From Planococcus citri (taxonomy: Eukaryota; Arthropoda; Insecta; Hemiptera; Pseudococcidae), in assembly GCF_950023065.1 (NCBI RefSeq), contig NC_088679.1:75888001-75952000 (forward strand): 64,000 bases of DNA, read 5' to 3'. The stretch's first letter is position 1. The number at the start of each line of letters is the position of its first letter. The notes under the pieces were generated by a model. The model made no database searches. It was not told the origin of the DNA and worked only from the letters and a program-made list of their open reading frames with translations. This document shows, piece by piece, positions 9,481 through 21,459 of the stretch. Position numbers and translations under genes: made by a program.

Positions 9481-11160
9481 ACGATAAACAAGCAAAAATA
9501 CACGTCTATGATATACAGAAAAGGAAGAAGAACGCCTAGAAATATAACGCGGATCGCATTACTCGTACAATAGTACTCGAGAATCAAACCATCGCCGTCG
9601 CCCAAACAGACTACACACAATCTTCCTATTATTTTTTCAAGTGGTTAAGATGCGTACACAATACACGCGACCACTCGTAGTTATACGGATCCGTGTGTAG
9701 CGCATACCCAGGGGAGGTATATGTGAAAAATACACCCCGGAGAAATGTCACGTTTTGTTCGAGTCTCCCTTTATGTAAATTCGTATACGTATTTTATCAC
9801 AAAAGCGTAAAACACACTTGTAATTAGAAGCTCGTTAATATTTTAATGATAATTAAAGGCTTATTTATTCGCTATTTTACACCATCGCATCTTCGAGATG
9901 CTGGGCCAGATACTTCATCGTAGTACGTATTTGATAGAAAAAAAAATCAATTCCAAATGTAATTTTTTTTTTCACCCGCGTCAAAATATACTCGTGCTCA
10001 AATTTCATAATGTTTTTTTGTTCGACACTGATGAAAAAAATCTTGGTGTATGCGACAAACAAGAATTAAGTATCTACGTAGGGAGAATACCTACCTTTTT
10101 TTTTACGCTGTCGAATGACACAGGTTTATATACATACAAAACAGGGATTATAGAACTTTGTAACATATCAATTACATTAACCTCTTTGTCGCTGTGTTAC
10201 GATTAATTACACACTGTGTACCTACTTGTAGTATGATCTCAAATACTATAGGGCTGCTTGTGACGTTTCTATCCCTATATGTGTACCTGACGCCTAGAGC
10301 TATCGGATTTTTTTTCATCAATTACCTCTCGTTTTCCTTCCCATGGTATTAATGTTTCGTCAAAGGTTGGTGGGCTGCATGTTTTTTACGAGGTGATTTA
10401 GCGAATTAAATAAGTGTACCTATGGAGGTAATTTATGTAATGGAAAATTTCACGGTCATGTAGTTTTTTTTGTTTTTTTTTTTGATTTGACAAAAGTTGG
10501 AAGTTTTTAGTTGATGAGTTTCTTTATCCTCTTTTGATTAAGATAGAACAAGGTATGGTACCTACATAATTTGGTTGTGTTGGTATGACTGAGTAGGTAA
10601 GAATGTACCAATTTTTATCATTCATGATGTAGCTACCGTATTTTTTAGGGGTGTTAATTAATCAAAATATTTACAGAAATGAAAATATTTGAAAATAATA
10701 TTGAATCAAGATTCTGTTGTAGGTAATTGATAAAAGCATCGACTTTTTGTCTGACTGACAATTGATATCATTCAAAAAAAGTAGCCCTTCCGATTTCTGA
10801 ATACAAAGGACCAATTTTTCTACAGGGAGAGTGGTTACCTGGTTTCTTGATTGTAAATTGAAGACATTAACGAAGAAAATTCTTCAAAAATGAAAATTTT
10901 TTGGATCTTTACAAGGCAATTCCTCGAGGTGTTTGCTTTTGATGTGAACGAGGCCACGACTTTTGGAAAGAGCATAGCCTGGCACCCCCACAACTGTAAT
11001 TTCAATTTTTCAAATTTATTTTTTGATTTGTTTTTGAACATTTAAAATTGACCATGTTTAGTGATTCAGCTTTTTGAAAAATTTATACCTACTTACTCGT
11101 AACTACATACTTATTAATTCAATAAAAATGACGAAAATTTATCTTGAAATTAATATAAAC
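9481..11160. other. Single-copy island grading into AT-rich sequence, no gene recognised
   Basis: 9481-10620 has balanced composition with GCGTACACAATACACGCG-like and TACCTAC words. A 102-codon plus frame at 9898-10206 and short minus frames have no recognisable domain or good splice sites. 10620-11160 is AT-rich with no structure I can name. Confidence 0.4.
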
Positions 11161-12960
11161 TCCACTAAACCTAATTTCGCCCTTTTTGGTCATTCTGGAA
11201 CCTACGGCGTCATTTTTGATTTGTCCAGAATTTAAAATTTTTTCCACAAGACGTGAAAATTAACTTTGGGATTTGAAAATCGATTTGTGGTTCATTTTTG
11301 ACCTGTTTAAAGCGTGCGGGACAATGCCTCGAGGGTGGTTTTTGACCAGACTATTTTGAGGAAAAATTAATTTTCATGTTGGCAGCAGGGAATTAAAATT
11401 TGTTAGGAATTGCTGCATCTTGACTAACGCAGTGCCCCAATTCCGCGAATAGGCATGTTGGCATGTATTACTATTTTTTGGGCCATTTCTGGAGCCTTCA
11501 GCGCTATTATTTTAGATTTCTACAGAATCTGAAAATTTCTCTAAGGCGTGGAAATTAATTTGAGTTTCTTAAAATCAAATTGTGGCTTATTTTACATCCA
11601 GTTCAAAGAGTTTATCAGCATTTTAGCCGATTTCCAGAACACTTCGAGTGGGTTTTTTCACAAAGTATAGCTCATTTTAAAAAGAAAAAAATTTCAAAAA
11701 ATCAAAAATTGCTGTTCGTAGTAAATTTTTGAAATTGGCATGAATCGATACATAAATCTTGTCTGCTCCCCTAACCCATCCAAATTTTACCATTTGTAGC
11801 CGTTCTGGAGCTCCAAACTCGACTTTCAATTTCACTAGAAGGTCTGGAAAAGTAATTTGAGCAGCTTTAAATCAAGTTGTGCCTTATTTTGGACCCATAT
11901 AACAAATTCATTCACAACTTTTTGATCAGAATATTTAAGAAAGAAAAAATTTAAAGCATTAAAAATTGTTTGTTTGAGGGGAAATTTTTGAAATTTGTAC
12001 GAATGGTTAAATTTATGATTAAAACCAACCCTTAGAATCTGATTTTCACCATTCTGAGCAATTCTGGAGCCTCTAGCATGATTTTCAATTTCTCTAATGA
12101 TTTTACCTCATTTTTAATATTTTTCCAACAAAAAAAAAAAAAAAAAAAAACTGGAAATTAATTTAGTAACTAAAAATCAGGCAGTGGATTTTTTTTGGGA
12201 GGGGGAGGGAGTGTTTTCAATTTCTAGATTATTACCTACACCCTTCGTAAGGAGGTTTATATGGAATTCGCCAAGGTATGTGGCTTATTCTCAGCCTGTT
12301 TAAGTTTTTTTTTTTTTTTTTTTTTCAAATTTGTGAACGTGTTTTCAGACAAACACCTCATGAGTGAATTTTTTTATCAATTTTTAAAATTTCTCCCTGA
12401 CGTAGAAATTATTTCGGGCAACTAAATATTCAGTTAAGGCTTTTTCTCGACCTATCCAACGAATTTACGTCTTTTGGTTAAGGTTTCAAATCTACAGTTG
12501 TACACCTCAGATGCATTTTTTTGACCTGAATATCTTGGAAGGAAATAAATTCATAGCATCAAAAATTTTCTATATTCGCAGGGAAATTTTTAAAATGTGC
12601 AGAAATGGCTTTCTCTTGTCAAGAATTCTAACCCTGCAAATCGGAATTTCGCCATTTCAAGCCATTGCGAAGCCTCCGGCGCGCGGCGTGATTTTCGATT
12701 CTCCAGAACATCGAGAAGTCAATTTGAAAAGCTAAAAATCGAATCGAGTGTATGATAACTGGAGACTGCTGGCTCAAAAACACCCTCGAGATGCCCACTT
12801 GCGGATCAGCTCAAATGTGAATAAAACCTGTAAACAGGTCAAGAATAACCCAAATCTTGATTTTCAGATGCTCAAATTAATTTCTCTGGAGAAATTAAAA
12901 ATTACGCTGGAGGCTCCAGAGTGATCGTAAATGATGAAATTTGGTTCCGAAGCGTTTATA
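11160..12960. repeat. Diverged ~300-bp tandem array with CTGGAGCCTCCAGCG landmark
   Basis: A block of the form (CATTCTGGAGCCT..AGCG)-(ATTTTCAATTTCTCCAGAA)-(GTGGAAATTAATTTG)-(AAAATCAAATTGTGGC) recurs from about 11195, 11484, 11802, 12058 and 12655. Spacings are irregular, ~250-320 bp, and longer at the last step. A copy at about 12850-12960 is inverted (AAATTACGCTGGAGGCTCCA). Units differ strongly, indicating age. A run at 12129-12150 (A) and a T run at about 12307-12325 lie inside. No coding frame is present. Confidence 0.75.
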
Positions 12961-13540
12961 TTAGTTCCAAACCATCATTTGTACTGAATATGTTTGTATA
13001 TTTTCTAAAAATGCGTGCTTGAATCACTATAATTAAATGGTCTTTGAATTTTCAAAATTTCGCCAAAAATCAAAAAAACAATTTTTAGAAGCTGAAATTT
13101 TGGTTATCGGGATTTCGGATCATACTTCCTCTTTTCAAAAATTGAAGCTTCGTTCAGATAGAAGGAGGCCACTTTCAGAGGTTCACTTGTTATACGATCA
13201 AAAGTTATTCTAGGAGCAGACCCACTTTAGAAACTTGGCTGGCAATATGAATTGAACTGAAACCAAAATACTTCAGCTTTTGCCTGAAGTTGAAGTCAAA
13301 TTACTCCATGCAGAGAATTAGATTCTGAAGGTAAAGCTTCGATGCTTGGAAAAAAGAAATTCAAAAATCATTTAGGCTCGCTGGGATGAAATACAGATAA
13401 GTAAGATGCAAAAAGATGACATCCATCACTTATTTGTTGATTTCAAAAACCAACAAGAGTGCTCTAAAAAAGTTTAACAATCAATAAAAATTACCAGCAA
13501 AAATAAACAAATATTGAAATCATCACACTAATCAAAAATC
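12961..13540. repeat. Dispersed repeat copy (TGAAATTTTGGTTATCGGG)
   Basis: Sequence around 13040-13190 parallels 980-1140 and 52540-52690: a stretch ending in AGCTGAAATTTTGGTTA, then a GGGATTTC-like word and a TTCGTTCA word. The remainder is unremarkable. Confidence 0.45.
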
Positions 13541-15060
13541 TCCGTACCAGAAATATGAGGCCAATGACACCATCGCGAAATTTCATTCATTAAATCTTCC
13601 CCTTTTACTCGTACAGAAAACTCTACACAACACCTCATTTTACACTATAGGTACCTTCCTACCATTCCCAATGATAGATTATTTCATTGACGAAATGAAC
13701 CGCGAAATTGAAGTTGAATCTGGCAAAACCGACCGTATATTTGCACACGTTAAAAGGTCGAAAACATATCACAAGAGGGTAGGTAATCTCCCAATTGAGT
13801 ACCACATTTTCGCCCACTCGTTCTTTCGTCTCATTCTTCACCGAAGTAAAATAATTAAAAATCATCGCACCGAGATTAAATAACCATCGGAATATCTTCA
13901 GAAACCAGTAAACGTTGGCGCGCGAAATGAAAAATAAATAATTTAAATTAGTTATTCTATCCTTATAGATACAGATACACAGCTCAGACATGAAAATGGA
14001 TTATTCGAATTCATATTCACCTATACTGGTTTTAAAAGCTATCAATGGCATTAAAAATAGCGCACATACCTATAGCTATATCATATATGAGACTAATTTG
14101 CTCAGCATAGATGTTCGACTGCTGCTGTATGTCAAAGTTGGAAATTAAAAAAGTAGGCGTATTCGACGTTACGCGGTATAAATTATTATACTAAAGGGAA
14201 GAACGCATCCTTTTATTATTTTTTGTATAGATAATATTTTGCCACGTGGACCAAAACCACTCGAACCAGCAACAGTGTACGTAGATATATGAAAAGCATT
14301 TTTCTAATTAACTCTACACTCACTCACTCACTCGCTCTAGCTCTCGTTCTCGGTCTGTTCAAAAATCATAAGTTGGTATGCCGATATACCCTTCGGCTTC
14401 GAATATAATGCATATTCAATCCATATACAGGCGACCGCCGCCACCGCTCCATTCTCTGGCTACAGACGCTACAGTACATCGTCGTGTTCATTACAAAATT
14501 TCCAATTCTATGCTCGGATTTTTAAATTTTTTAAATCATTATCGCTTTTAAAGGCTATGACGACTGTTTATCATATTTTACAGCGCGTTATGGACGGATT
14601 AATTTAACATTATGATTGAAAATATTTCATACCTTTACGCACATACCTAGGTATATAGACCTATAGGATCTAGGTACTGGGAGTATAAATGTATTTACCT
14701 TAAGGCATAGGATAGAGAAAATTTAACTGGGATGGCTTCGTTGGACGATGTGATAGGTACAGGGTTGCTCGAGTTTCGAAGATGGACCAGACATTGTCTT
14801 AAAGGCTTTGTTTTAATTAGACGCGTGCTCAAAAATCAAGATGTTTACGGGTTTAAGAGGAGGAGTTACTCGTAGTAATTAATTTCATCTTCACTACCGG
14901 ATTGAATTGGTGTTGAAAAGTGGAACTAGTAGTTAAATGTCGTAGATTTCGTACGAAAATAGCAATGCATTGATTCCTATAAGTACCTGGCGTCAGCTAA
15001 CTTATTCTGAAACAGTAATTTGTGTTTGGGAGGTTTGATTTGAGATGTAGATTCCTACAG
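13541..15060. other. Single-copy island, no gene recognised
   Basis: Balanced composition with (CACT)n-like ACTCACTCACTCGCTC at about 14320 and GC-richer CGACCGCCGCCACCGCTCC near 14431. A 110-codon minus frame (13659-13991) and a 70-codon plus frame overlap; neither has a recognised domain. Regulatory or intronic sequence is plausible. Confidence 0.4.
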
Positions 15061-15299
15061 TTTAGGAAGTTTGAATAGAATTATTGAAATTCATCTTATT
15101 GGGCTGAATCACAAAACAATACCAAAAATGAAAACTAATACTCACGAGAAATCAAAAAACCAAATTTCATTTTATTCAGTTGGAGTAGAAAATTCTTCCC
15201 AAAAATGGTTTCAGTTTCAAAACTGTTATGAAGTGGTTTTTCAATGGGTTTGAAACGTAATAATGTGAACAAAGATTTGAAACACATCGTTTCCAAACA

Positions 15300-16135
15300 T
15301 GGAAAACTTCATTTCGAAGAAAAAAACATAAATTAATTTTTAAATGGGAAAAAATGTAACTTTCAATTTTAAAAGAAAAAAAACGAAAATTTCATTTTTG
15401 AAGGAAAAGAAATAAAAGCTACATTTTTGGAGGGAAAAATGAAATTTTGAAGGAAAAAAAAGTAAAAACTTCATTGTGAGCTTTATTTTTGAAGATGAAA
15501 AAATAAAATTTTAAAGCGAAAAATAAAAATCTAATTTTTGAATTTAAAAAGATGCAATTTTTATTTTTGAGGAGGGAAAAATACACACAACCTTCGATTT
15601 TTACGAAAGGAAACACGAAAAGAAGCCAACTTCATTTTATAAATAAAAAATGAAATAAAAACTGTAGGTACCTATTTGAGAAAAATTGAAAAGTTCACGT
15701 TTGAAGGGAAAAAAATGAATCACTTAGGTACTTTATTTTTAAGCAAAAAGAAATAAAAGCTCATTTTTGAAAAGAAAAAGTGGAAACTTTATTTTTGAAG
15801 GGTGAAAAATTAAAACCTTCATTTCTGAAGGGATAACATGAAAACTATTTTTGACAGGGAAAAAATAAACGCTTTATAAAAAAAATAGAAGCTGAAATTT
15901 GAAGAAGAAAAGTGAGATGTTGAAGGAAAGAATAATAAAAACTTCACTTTTGAAAGGAAAATGCGATTTTCAGTTCTGAGAATGAAAAAATAAAAACTTT
16001 TTTTATGAAGGGAAAAAAATGAAACTTGCATTTTTGAAGGGAAAAAAGAAAATGTACTCACAATATTATTTTTTGAGGAAAAACTAAAAACTTCAGTTTT
16101 AAAGATAATAAAATGAATTTTAAAATACTCTCCTG
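15300..16135. repeat. A-rich degenerate tandem repeat (TTCATTTTTGAAGGGAAAAA)
   Basis: Units of roughly 35-45 bp built on AACTTCATTTTTGAAGGGAAAAAATAAA recur with many substitutions through this stretch. Minus frames of 65 and 110 codons (15419-15616, 15819-16151) are Phe/Ser/Lys-rich by-products. Confidence 0.75.
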
Positions 16136-16734
16136 GAATAAACTTTCTCAAAAAAAACTTCCCTATCTACAAGACAAAAAATTTCTCTCCATTTTTTCCT
16201 TACTCAACTCTAAGAAATAAAGTTTTCAATTTTGAAGGAAGCTTCTCGAGAGAAGTTTTTTTTTTTTGAAAAAACTTTTTCAAAAGAAACTTCTTCAATA
16301 AACTTTAAAAACCAAAAATTAAATTAGATATCTCATTTTTTTGGGAAGGGGGAGGGAGACGTCTTCACAGGCAAAACTAGTGAAAAAATTCTGTTTTGTG
16401 AACAAACACATTTTCAAGCTCAATTTTTGAAAGAAAAAAATATTTATATGTATTTGCTGAGGTTTCACAGAAAAGAAGAGCTGTGAAAAATTTTCAGGAA
16501 GACTTCATTTTTGGCTCAGAGATCTCGGCAGCAATGGATTCTTGTTTCGATAGCTCAACTATGTGATTACTTTTCGAAAATTCGACTTAGAACAAGATGA
16601 AAAATGCAAACCAAAATCACTCAACTCAATAACAATCTCACTACCTAATTAACCAGAATCAAAACGTTCCAGAATCCAAGTCCAAAATGAAAACTAAAAC
16701 CAAAATCAAAATTTACTTTGTTTTCTATTTTCAG
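16136..16734. other. AT-rich spacer, nothing recognised
   Basis: It includes a short palindrome, GAAGCTTCTCGAGAGAAG, at about 16239-16256, followed by a T run. The last 40 bases form a pyrimidine-rich tract ending TTTTCTATTTTCAG at 16734. Confidence 0.4.
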
Positions 16735-16761
16735 TCACAGGTCCTGGTTCTTCGGACGACA
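16735..16761 (+). other. Possible 27-bp microexon
   Basis: A pyrimidine-rich tract ending TTCAG (to 16734) precedes 27 bases followed by GTTAGT at 16762. The segment is markedly GC-richer than its very AT-rich surroundings. All three frames are open: TGPGSSDD in one, SQVLVLRTT in another, HRSWFFGR in the third. 27 is a multiple of three, so inclusion would keep frame. I cannot link it to a host gene, and the donor is not fully consensus. Confidence 0.25.
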
Positions 16762-16779
16762 GTTAGTACAATTCTGCGG

Positions 16780-17560
16780 AAATTGCACGAAAATTGACAA
16801 AAACGTTTGAAAAACTGTTGAAAACATGTCAACTCAACAAAAAAAAATGAAAATGAAAAAAAAAATCGTAAATTTTTATTTAAAATTTGACAAAATGTAT
16901 CAAAAACTGTGTAAAATATCGTTAAAATTACTTAAGAATGCAACAAAATTATACTCCACAAATTGATAAAAAATGACGAAATTTCAGTAAAAAATTGCAT
17001 TAAAATTGAAAAGTGTTTAAAAACATGAAAAAGAGGTGCTGCAATACTGCAAATCAACAAAAAAATGATGAAATTTCAAAAAAAATTGGCGTAAAAAAGT
17101 GTTAAAAAGTAAAACATGTTGACATAAAGATGGATTTTTTTAAAAAAAGCATTAAAATCATTAAAAATTACGAAAAAGTAATTAAACTTCTGTGAAATTC
17201 AACAAATCTTAGTAAAAAATTGTGTAACAGAAACATTGCATATTAAAATGACAATTGAAACATTGAATAAAGTGCAAAAATCACTACAAAATCAGCAAAA
17301 AAAAATTTTAAAAAATAGAATTTTAATACATTGGTTTTTGAAAAAATTGCGTGGAAAAGCGTCGATAAAGAGTCGACTTTATAAGTTAAAAAAAAAAAAA
17401 AAAAAAAAAAAAACATTAAAAGGGCGTAAAAATTGTTAAAAATGACCAAACAGCAATAAAATTTTAGTAAAAATCAACAAAACTCCGAAAAAATTGCATA
17501 AAACATCATAAATATGACTTGAAGCAATAATAATTAATTATTAAAGCGTCAAAATTAGAG
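16780..17560. repeat. A-rich degenerate repeat (AAAAATTGCATAAAA / AAAATTACGAAAAAG)
   Basis: Loose repeats of ~50 bp around CAACAAAAATTGCGTAAAAA-like phrases, with an A run at 17390-17412. Plus and minus frames at 17236-17449 are low-complexity artefacts. Confidence 0.6.
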
Positions 17561-17599
17561 ATGATAAGAAATTTTCAACGAAAACTTTCTTGACGGGGA

Positions 17600-18845
17600 G
17601 TTCTGGAGGGCTAAAATTTAAAAAGCAAGAAGGCAAAACCAAATGCCTGATATAGGCAATTTACAGCAAGCTTTTCAGTTTTCATATCATTTTTGCTAAA
17701 TTTTATCAGATTTCAGGTTTCACTATAGATTTTGATCATTTTTTTTTTTTTTGATTTGTAGTGATTTTGACTAGGAAGATTTCAAAAATTTTGAAATAAT
17801 TGAAAATTATTGGTAGGTAGTTGTAGTTGATAAATGAATGACATTTTCGAACTGACATTTTTCAAAATGAGTACGGTCTATTTTGAAGAATTATGTTAAA
17901 TTTCCAGAAACTTTCTGGAAAGTTTCCGCAAGTTTCCAAAATATAAATTTCTGGAAATTTATTTATCAATAATAATAATTATCATCCTTAGTCAAAATCA
18001 CTAAAAATCAAAAAAAAAAAAAATGAGCAGGGGTTGAAAGCTGAAATAAAATAAATTGATTTTTGGTTTTTGGTTTCAGTTCAGTTTTCACCTTTTGATA
18101 ATTGTTTTTTTTTTGTTTTCGGTTTATAGTTTTTTGGTACTTTTAAGTTTTATTTGGTTTTGGGTTTTTGGTTTCAGTTTTCAGTTTTTTTTCTCCTGCC
18201 TATTATCGCATTATGCCGCTTAATTCTAGGTACAGGGTGCCCAGAAATATCGAGTACCCCTCAAAAAGTTTTCTACTAAAATACTTTGGTTGGTCACAGT
18301 GAATGATAATAATGATAGCACATGATTGGTTGTTGGACTGGAGAGATAACATTCCACCAATCATATGCATCTATTTCACGTTGCCAACCTATATTTTTAA
18401 TGAAAAACTTTCTTTGGGGTACTCGATATTTCTGGGCACCCTGTAGTATTAGTACCTATTATTAATTATTGTATTCATTTCATTTCTACTAATCAATTAA
18501 TGCATAAAAGTCAAAACATTACACATATTTTGATGATTTAAATTTTAAATTTTTTATAATATTTGTTTTTTTTTTTTGGTTAATTGGTTTTGATCAAATG
18601 TTTGGTTTTTGAGTTTTGCACAAAACAGATTTTTATTTATTTTTGTTTTTTTTCTGATTTTTGGTTTTTTAACAGTTCCTCAGTTTTAACCCCTGTCAAA
18701 ATCTATGATAAAATTTAGCAAAAATGATAAATGAAAACATGAAAAGAAAAGCTGTAAATTGTCACTTGTCAGTATCAGGCATATGGTTTTGCTTTACAAT
18801 CCCCCTCCCCTCCCTTTTTAAATTTTAGCCCTCTCCAGGAAAAAA
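17600..18845. mobile_element. Old inverted-repeat element hosting a younger MITE
   Basis: The left arm at about 17606-17750 (GGAGGGCTAAAATTTAAAAAG ... GCTAAATTTTATCA) is complementary to the right arm at about 18700-18835 (TGATAAAATTTAGC ... TTTTTAAATTTTAGCCCTC). A second inverted pair lies inside (AGTGATTTTGACTAGGA at about 17761 and TCCTTAGTCAAAATCACT at about 17988). The interior is rich in TTTTTGGTTT words. No transposase is seen. TSDs are not discernible, so ends are approximate. Confidence 0.6.
18233..18443. mobile_element. Mariner-type MITE (211 bp) flanked by TA
   Basis: The ends CAGGGTGCCCAGAAATATCG and CGATATTTCTGGGCACCCTG are perfect inverted repeats that extend to about 28 bp. 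TA flanks both sides (18231-18232 and 18444-18445), the Tc1/mariner target duplication. There is no coding capacity. It is inserted in the older inverted-repeat element at 17.6-18.85 kb. The perfect TIRs suggest recent activity. Confidence 0.88.
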
Positions 18846-18879
18846 AATTAAAATTGAATAATTGATTAATTGAATCGCA

Positions 18880-19230
18880 AATCGCAAGCAAATGGAAGAG
18901 GATGAGGGATGACGTTCAGTGATTGGCTGGCTTCTGCCCGGAACGGAATTTAATCTGAAACCGAAACGATTCTTTCGCTGATAAGCGCTTTGTTTATTTT
19001 TTGAACAAACTGCTGTGATAAGAATCTCTCTTGAGCGCCATATTTTGATATTTTGACGATATTTTGACTATAGACAGTGTATAATTTTGACATTTTGTTT
19101 GAAATGGAATTGAAAATGATTAATCAAAGTACTTCGATGGTTTATTACTACGTAAGTGAGTGAAACTCGTAGTCGTATTTTATGGTTATTTGTGCGTAAT
19201 ATACTACTAACTCATCTCCATTTTTCGAAT
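18880..19230. other. Start of single-copy island, possible promoter-like sequence
   Basis: A TTCAGTGATTGGCTGG segment at 18915-18930 combines a TCAGT initiator-like word and an inverted CCAAT word, upstream of the candidate spliced frame at 19232. No TATA or downstream element at standard spacing was found. Suggestive only. Confidence 0.2.
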
Positions 19231-19231
19231 T

Positions 19232-19554
19232 ATGATGATTACGTCTTCGGTTAACCTTAACTTGATCAGTGATCTAAGACGCACTCGACTCGTAATACTC
19301 ATTTTGATCGTGATGGGATCAAATAATACATCGAAATGGAAGCGATTCTTCATCTCAGTAAGTACAGTTCCTCCATACATGCTAATTTACCGGACTAAAC
19401 ACGTACCCTTTTACCATCGCTGAAGCATATTTTACAGACATCACTTATACGAGTCCAATACCGAACCAATGATGAAGAACACTTATCAGACATCTATTTC
19501 GCACGCAAATCAATTCACATCCAAGTTGAATCGCAAATCTCCATAATATTCTAG
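19232..19554 (+). CDS. Candidate two-exon short reading frame, unknown product
   Basis: Exon 1 (19232-19357) starts at a genuine ATG with A at -3 and encodes 42 residues, including the hydrophobic stretch RLVILILIVMG. Its end, TCA, is followed by GTAAGTAC. After an 80-bp intron ending TATTTTACAG (to 19437), exon 2 (19438-19554) continues in phase 0 for 38 codons (RVQYRTNDEEHLSDIYFARK) to TAG. The intron is typical of short insect introns in length and both splice sites are good. I recognise no homologue, and an 80-residue product in AT-moderate sequence may be chance. Confidence 0.3.
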
Positions 19555-19700
19555 TAGAATTAACGACGCATAGTGCTGCCGGTAAGCTCGTCATATTGGA
19601 ATTAGCATCATCGTTCGTAACAGTAAGTTATATGAATTACCAAGTCGGTAAACTTCTCGAATGCATTTACGATTTACGCTGAAGGCATCCATACCATTAG

Positions 19701-19988
19701 TACATCGGACTCGGTGCTAGAGAATTACCTAACTACATCCTTGGCGAAGAATTGAACGGCAATAATACAATAATAATATCCAATCATGCAGTAAAAGTCG
19801 CGATACACATAAAACAAGACCAGCTACCTCTGAAATACATCCCTATAAGTAGCGGGTGGATCCTTTGGTATGCTACCAAGTCGCATATTAATAATGCTAG
19901 ATATCGAAGAAGAATGCACTGTGCTTTGGGAATACTACCTATAATAAAATACTTGGAGAAAAATGTGGAGAAAAAAAGACAACAATAA
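19701..19988 (+). other. 95-codon open segment downstream of the candidate spliced frame
   Basis: The frame is open from just after TAG at 19698-19700 to the TAA at 19986-19988. It includes LGARELPNYILGEELNGNNT and LKYIPISSGWILWYATKSH. It has no ATG near its start, so if coding it would need the weak CATACCATTAG acceptor. A GTAAGT at 19623 could be the preceding donor. No domain is recognised. Confidence 0.2.
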
Positions 19989-20970
19989 TGAAGAGTCAGT
20001 ATATGTAGTATTCCAGCAACGGCGGTGGTGGCGTTCGAATAACCAACTACTGAATTCCAATAGGCAAATAGTAATTTTAAAAAGGTATAGGTAATAATCA
20101 GTAGCTGACATGTCGATATCTAAATATGATTACCGTCGTGGTCTGTGAAAACGTGTAATTTTACATCGTGTATTGGGTTGTGCATTGTAATCGATGGTGA
20201 ATTCCAGTAGCTTTCGGCGGCATTCACACGGACTCGAAGAATTGAATATGTGAGGAAAATTCGTGATTTCTTACGAAAAATACCACATCGCATCGTGTGT
20301 AATATACGAATACGAACCGTGCGCGGTGCGCGCATTCTTTATCAAAACTTATGATTTATTAATATATTCAAATATGCATTTTACGGATCCGATCATGTCT
20401 CGTGGCTAAATATATTCCCCAAAATTTTTTTTTTCTTTCTCTATACCTCCTATATTCGCTTTTTATAAATATAATTATCGCGGGTATCGCCGAGTTACGT
20501 TTGATATTAAAATATTCTCCCTCGCACACAATTGTGTATCTGAGTAGGTGAGTACGTAAATTCAGAAGCCGAATTAATTTCCCTTTTTGGTCACGATATG
20601 GCTACTGTCTACCATTTCAAGGACGTACGTGTCTATAATTCGGTCAACTCGGTATTTGATTTTAATAATTCGTCTGAGAAATATGTAGTATCTTATGGGT
20701 GAAAATGCTGATGTTAACGCTAAAAAAAACCGAACCTCTATTGTATGTCTTGGGTATTTCGCTCCTGGAAATATACGTAAGTGTAAGTACCTACGGGTAC
20801 TCGATCCATATTAATTCTATACCTTACTCGTATTGTATCAGCCACTGGAATACTGGATAGTGGATACCTACTGCCTTTTTATTTATTCATTTTCATCGAA
20901 TTAACGCCCATTGAGATCTTGAATGAGACCATTTTTCCTAAAAAATGATCGTGAATTTTTGAACTTTTCA
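19989..20970. other. Rest of single-copy island, no gene recognised
   Basis: Mixed sequence with CGGCGGTGGTGGCG near 20021 and GTGCGCGGTGCGCGC near 20318. Only short frames are present. Intronic or regulatory sequence is plausible. Confidence 0.4.
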
Positions 20971-20984
20971 TTTTGAGTTATTTT

Positions 20985-21457
20985 TTTCCAACTGGCTACG
21001 CTGCTTTTTCAGTATCAGCCTGTTGCAAACACTCGCCTTTGGCTAAAATTAACAAAGTTTCGCTTTTTTTCAAAAAAAATAGGCAAAATTTTGGCTTTTT
21101 AGCAAAATTGTTGAAAAATTTTACTTCATTCTTCAAAAAATACCGAAAAATCCATTTTTTTTACTGGAACAAAAAGTTGCAGAAAATCGTGTTTTTTTGG
21201 ACAAAAATCGCCTAAAAATTCGTATAATTTTTATCAATAATTACCAAATAGCTCTTCTCTTTGCTAATATCAAATTTTTTCTTTGGCCCAAAAAATTCTC
21301 AAAAAAATTTTATTTTTTCGAAAATTGATACCGTCTGTGTTTTTTTAAAAATAGCAAAAAATTTTGATTTTTTTATAAAAAATTCTGAAAAGTTTCACTC
21401 TTTTCCCCAAAACCGTTTAAAATCTCGCTTTTTGCCAAATATTGTAAAAAAGCTCTT
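20985..21457. repeat. CTCGCTTTTTGCC / CAAAAATTG array, left part
   Basis: Degenerate ~30-40-bp units of the form AAAATTGT-(CAAAAAG)-TCTCGCTTTTTGCC. The array continues at 23010-23450 on the far side of the 21460-22999 element, which therefore inserted into it. The same family recurs at 24.9-25.06, 25.78-26.16, 35.64-36.11 and 49.86-50.65 kb. Confidence 0.7.
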
Positions 21458-21459
21458 TA

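Noticed and set aside
18920..18945. Core promoter at TTCAGTGATTGG
   Set aside because: No TATA or downstream element at the proper spacing; kept only as a weak note.
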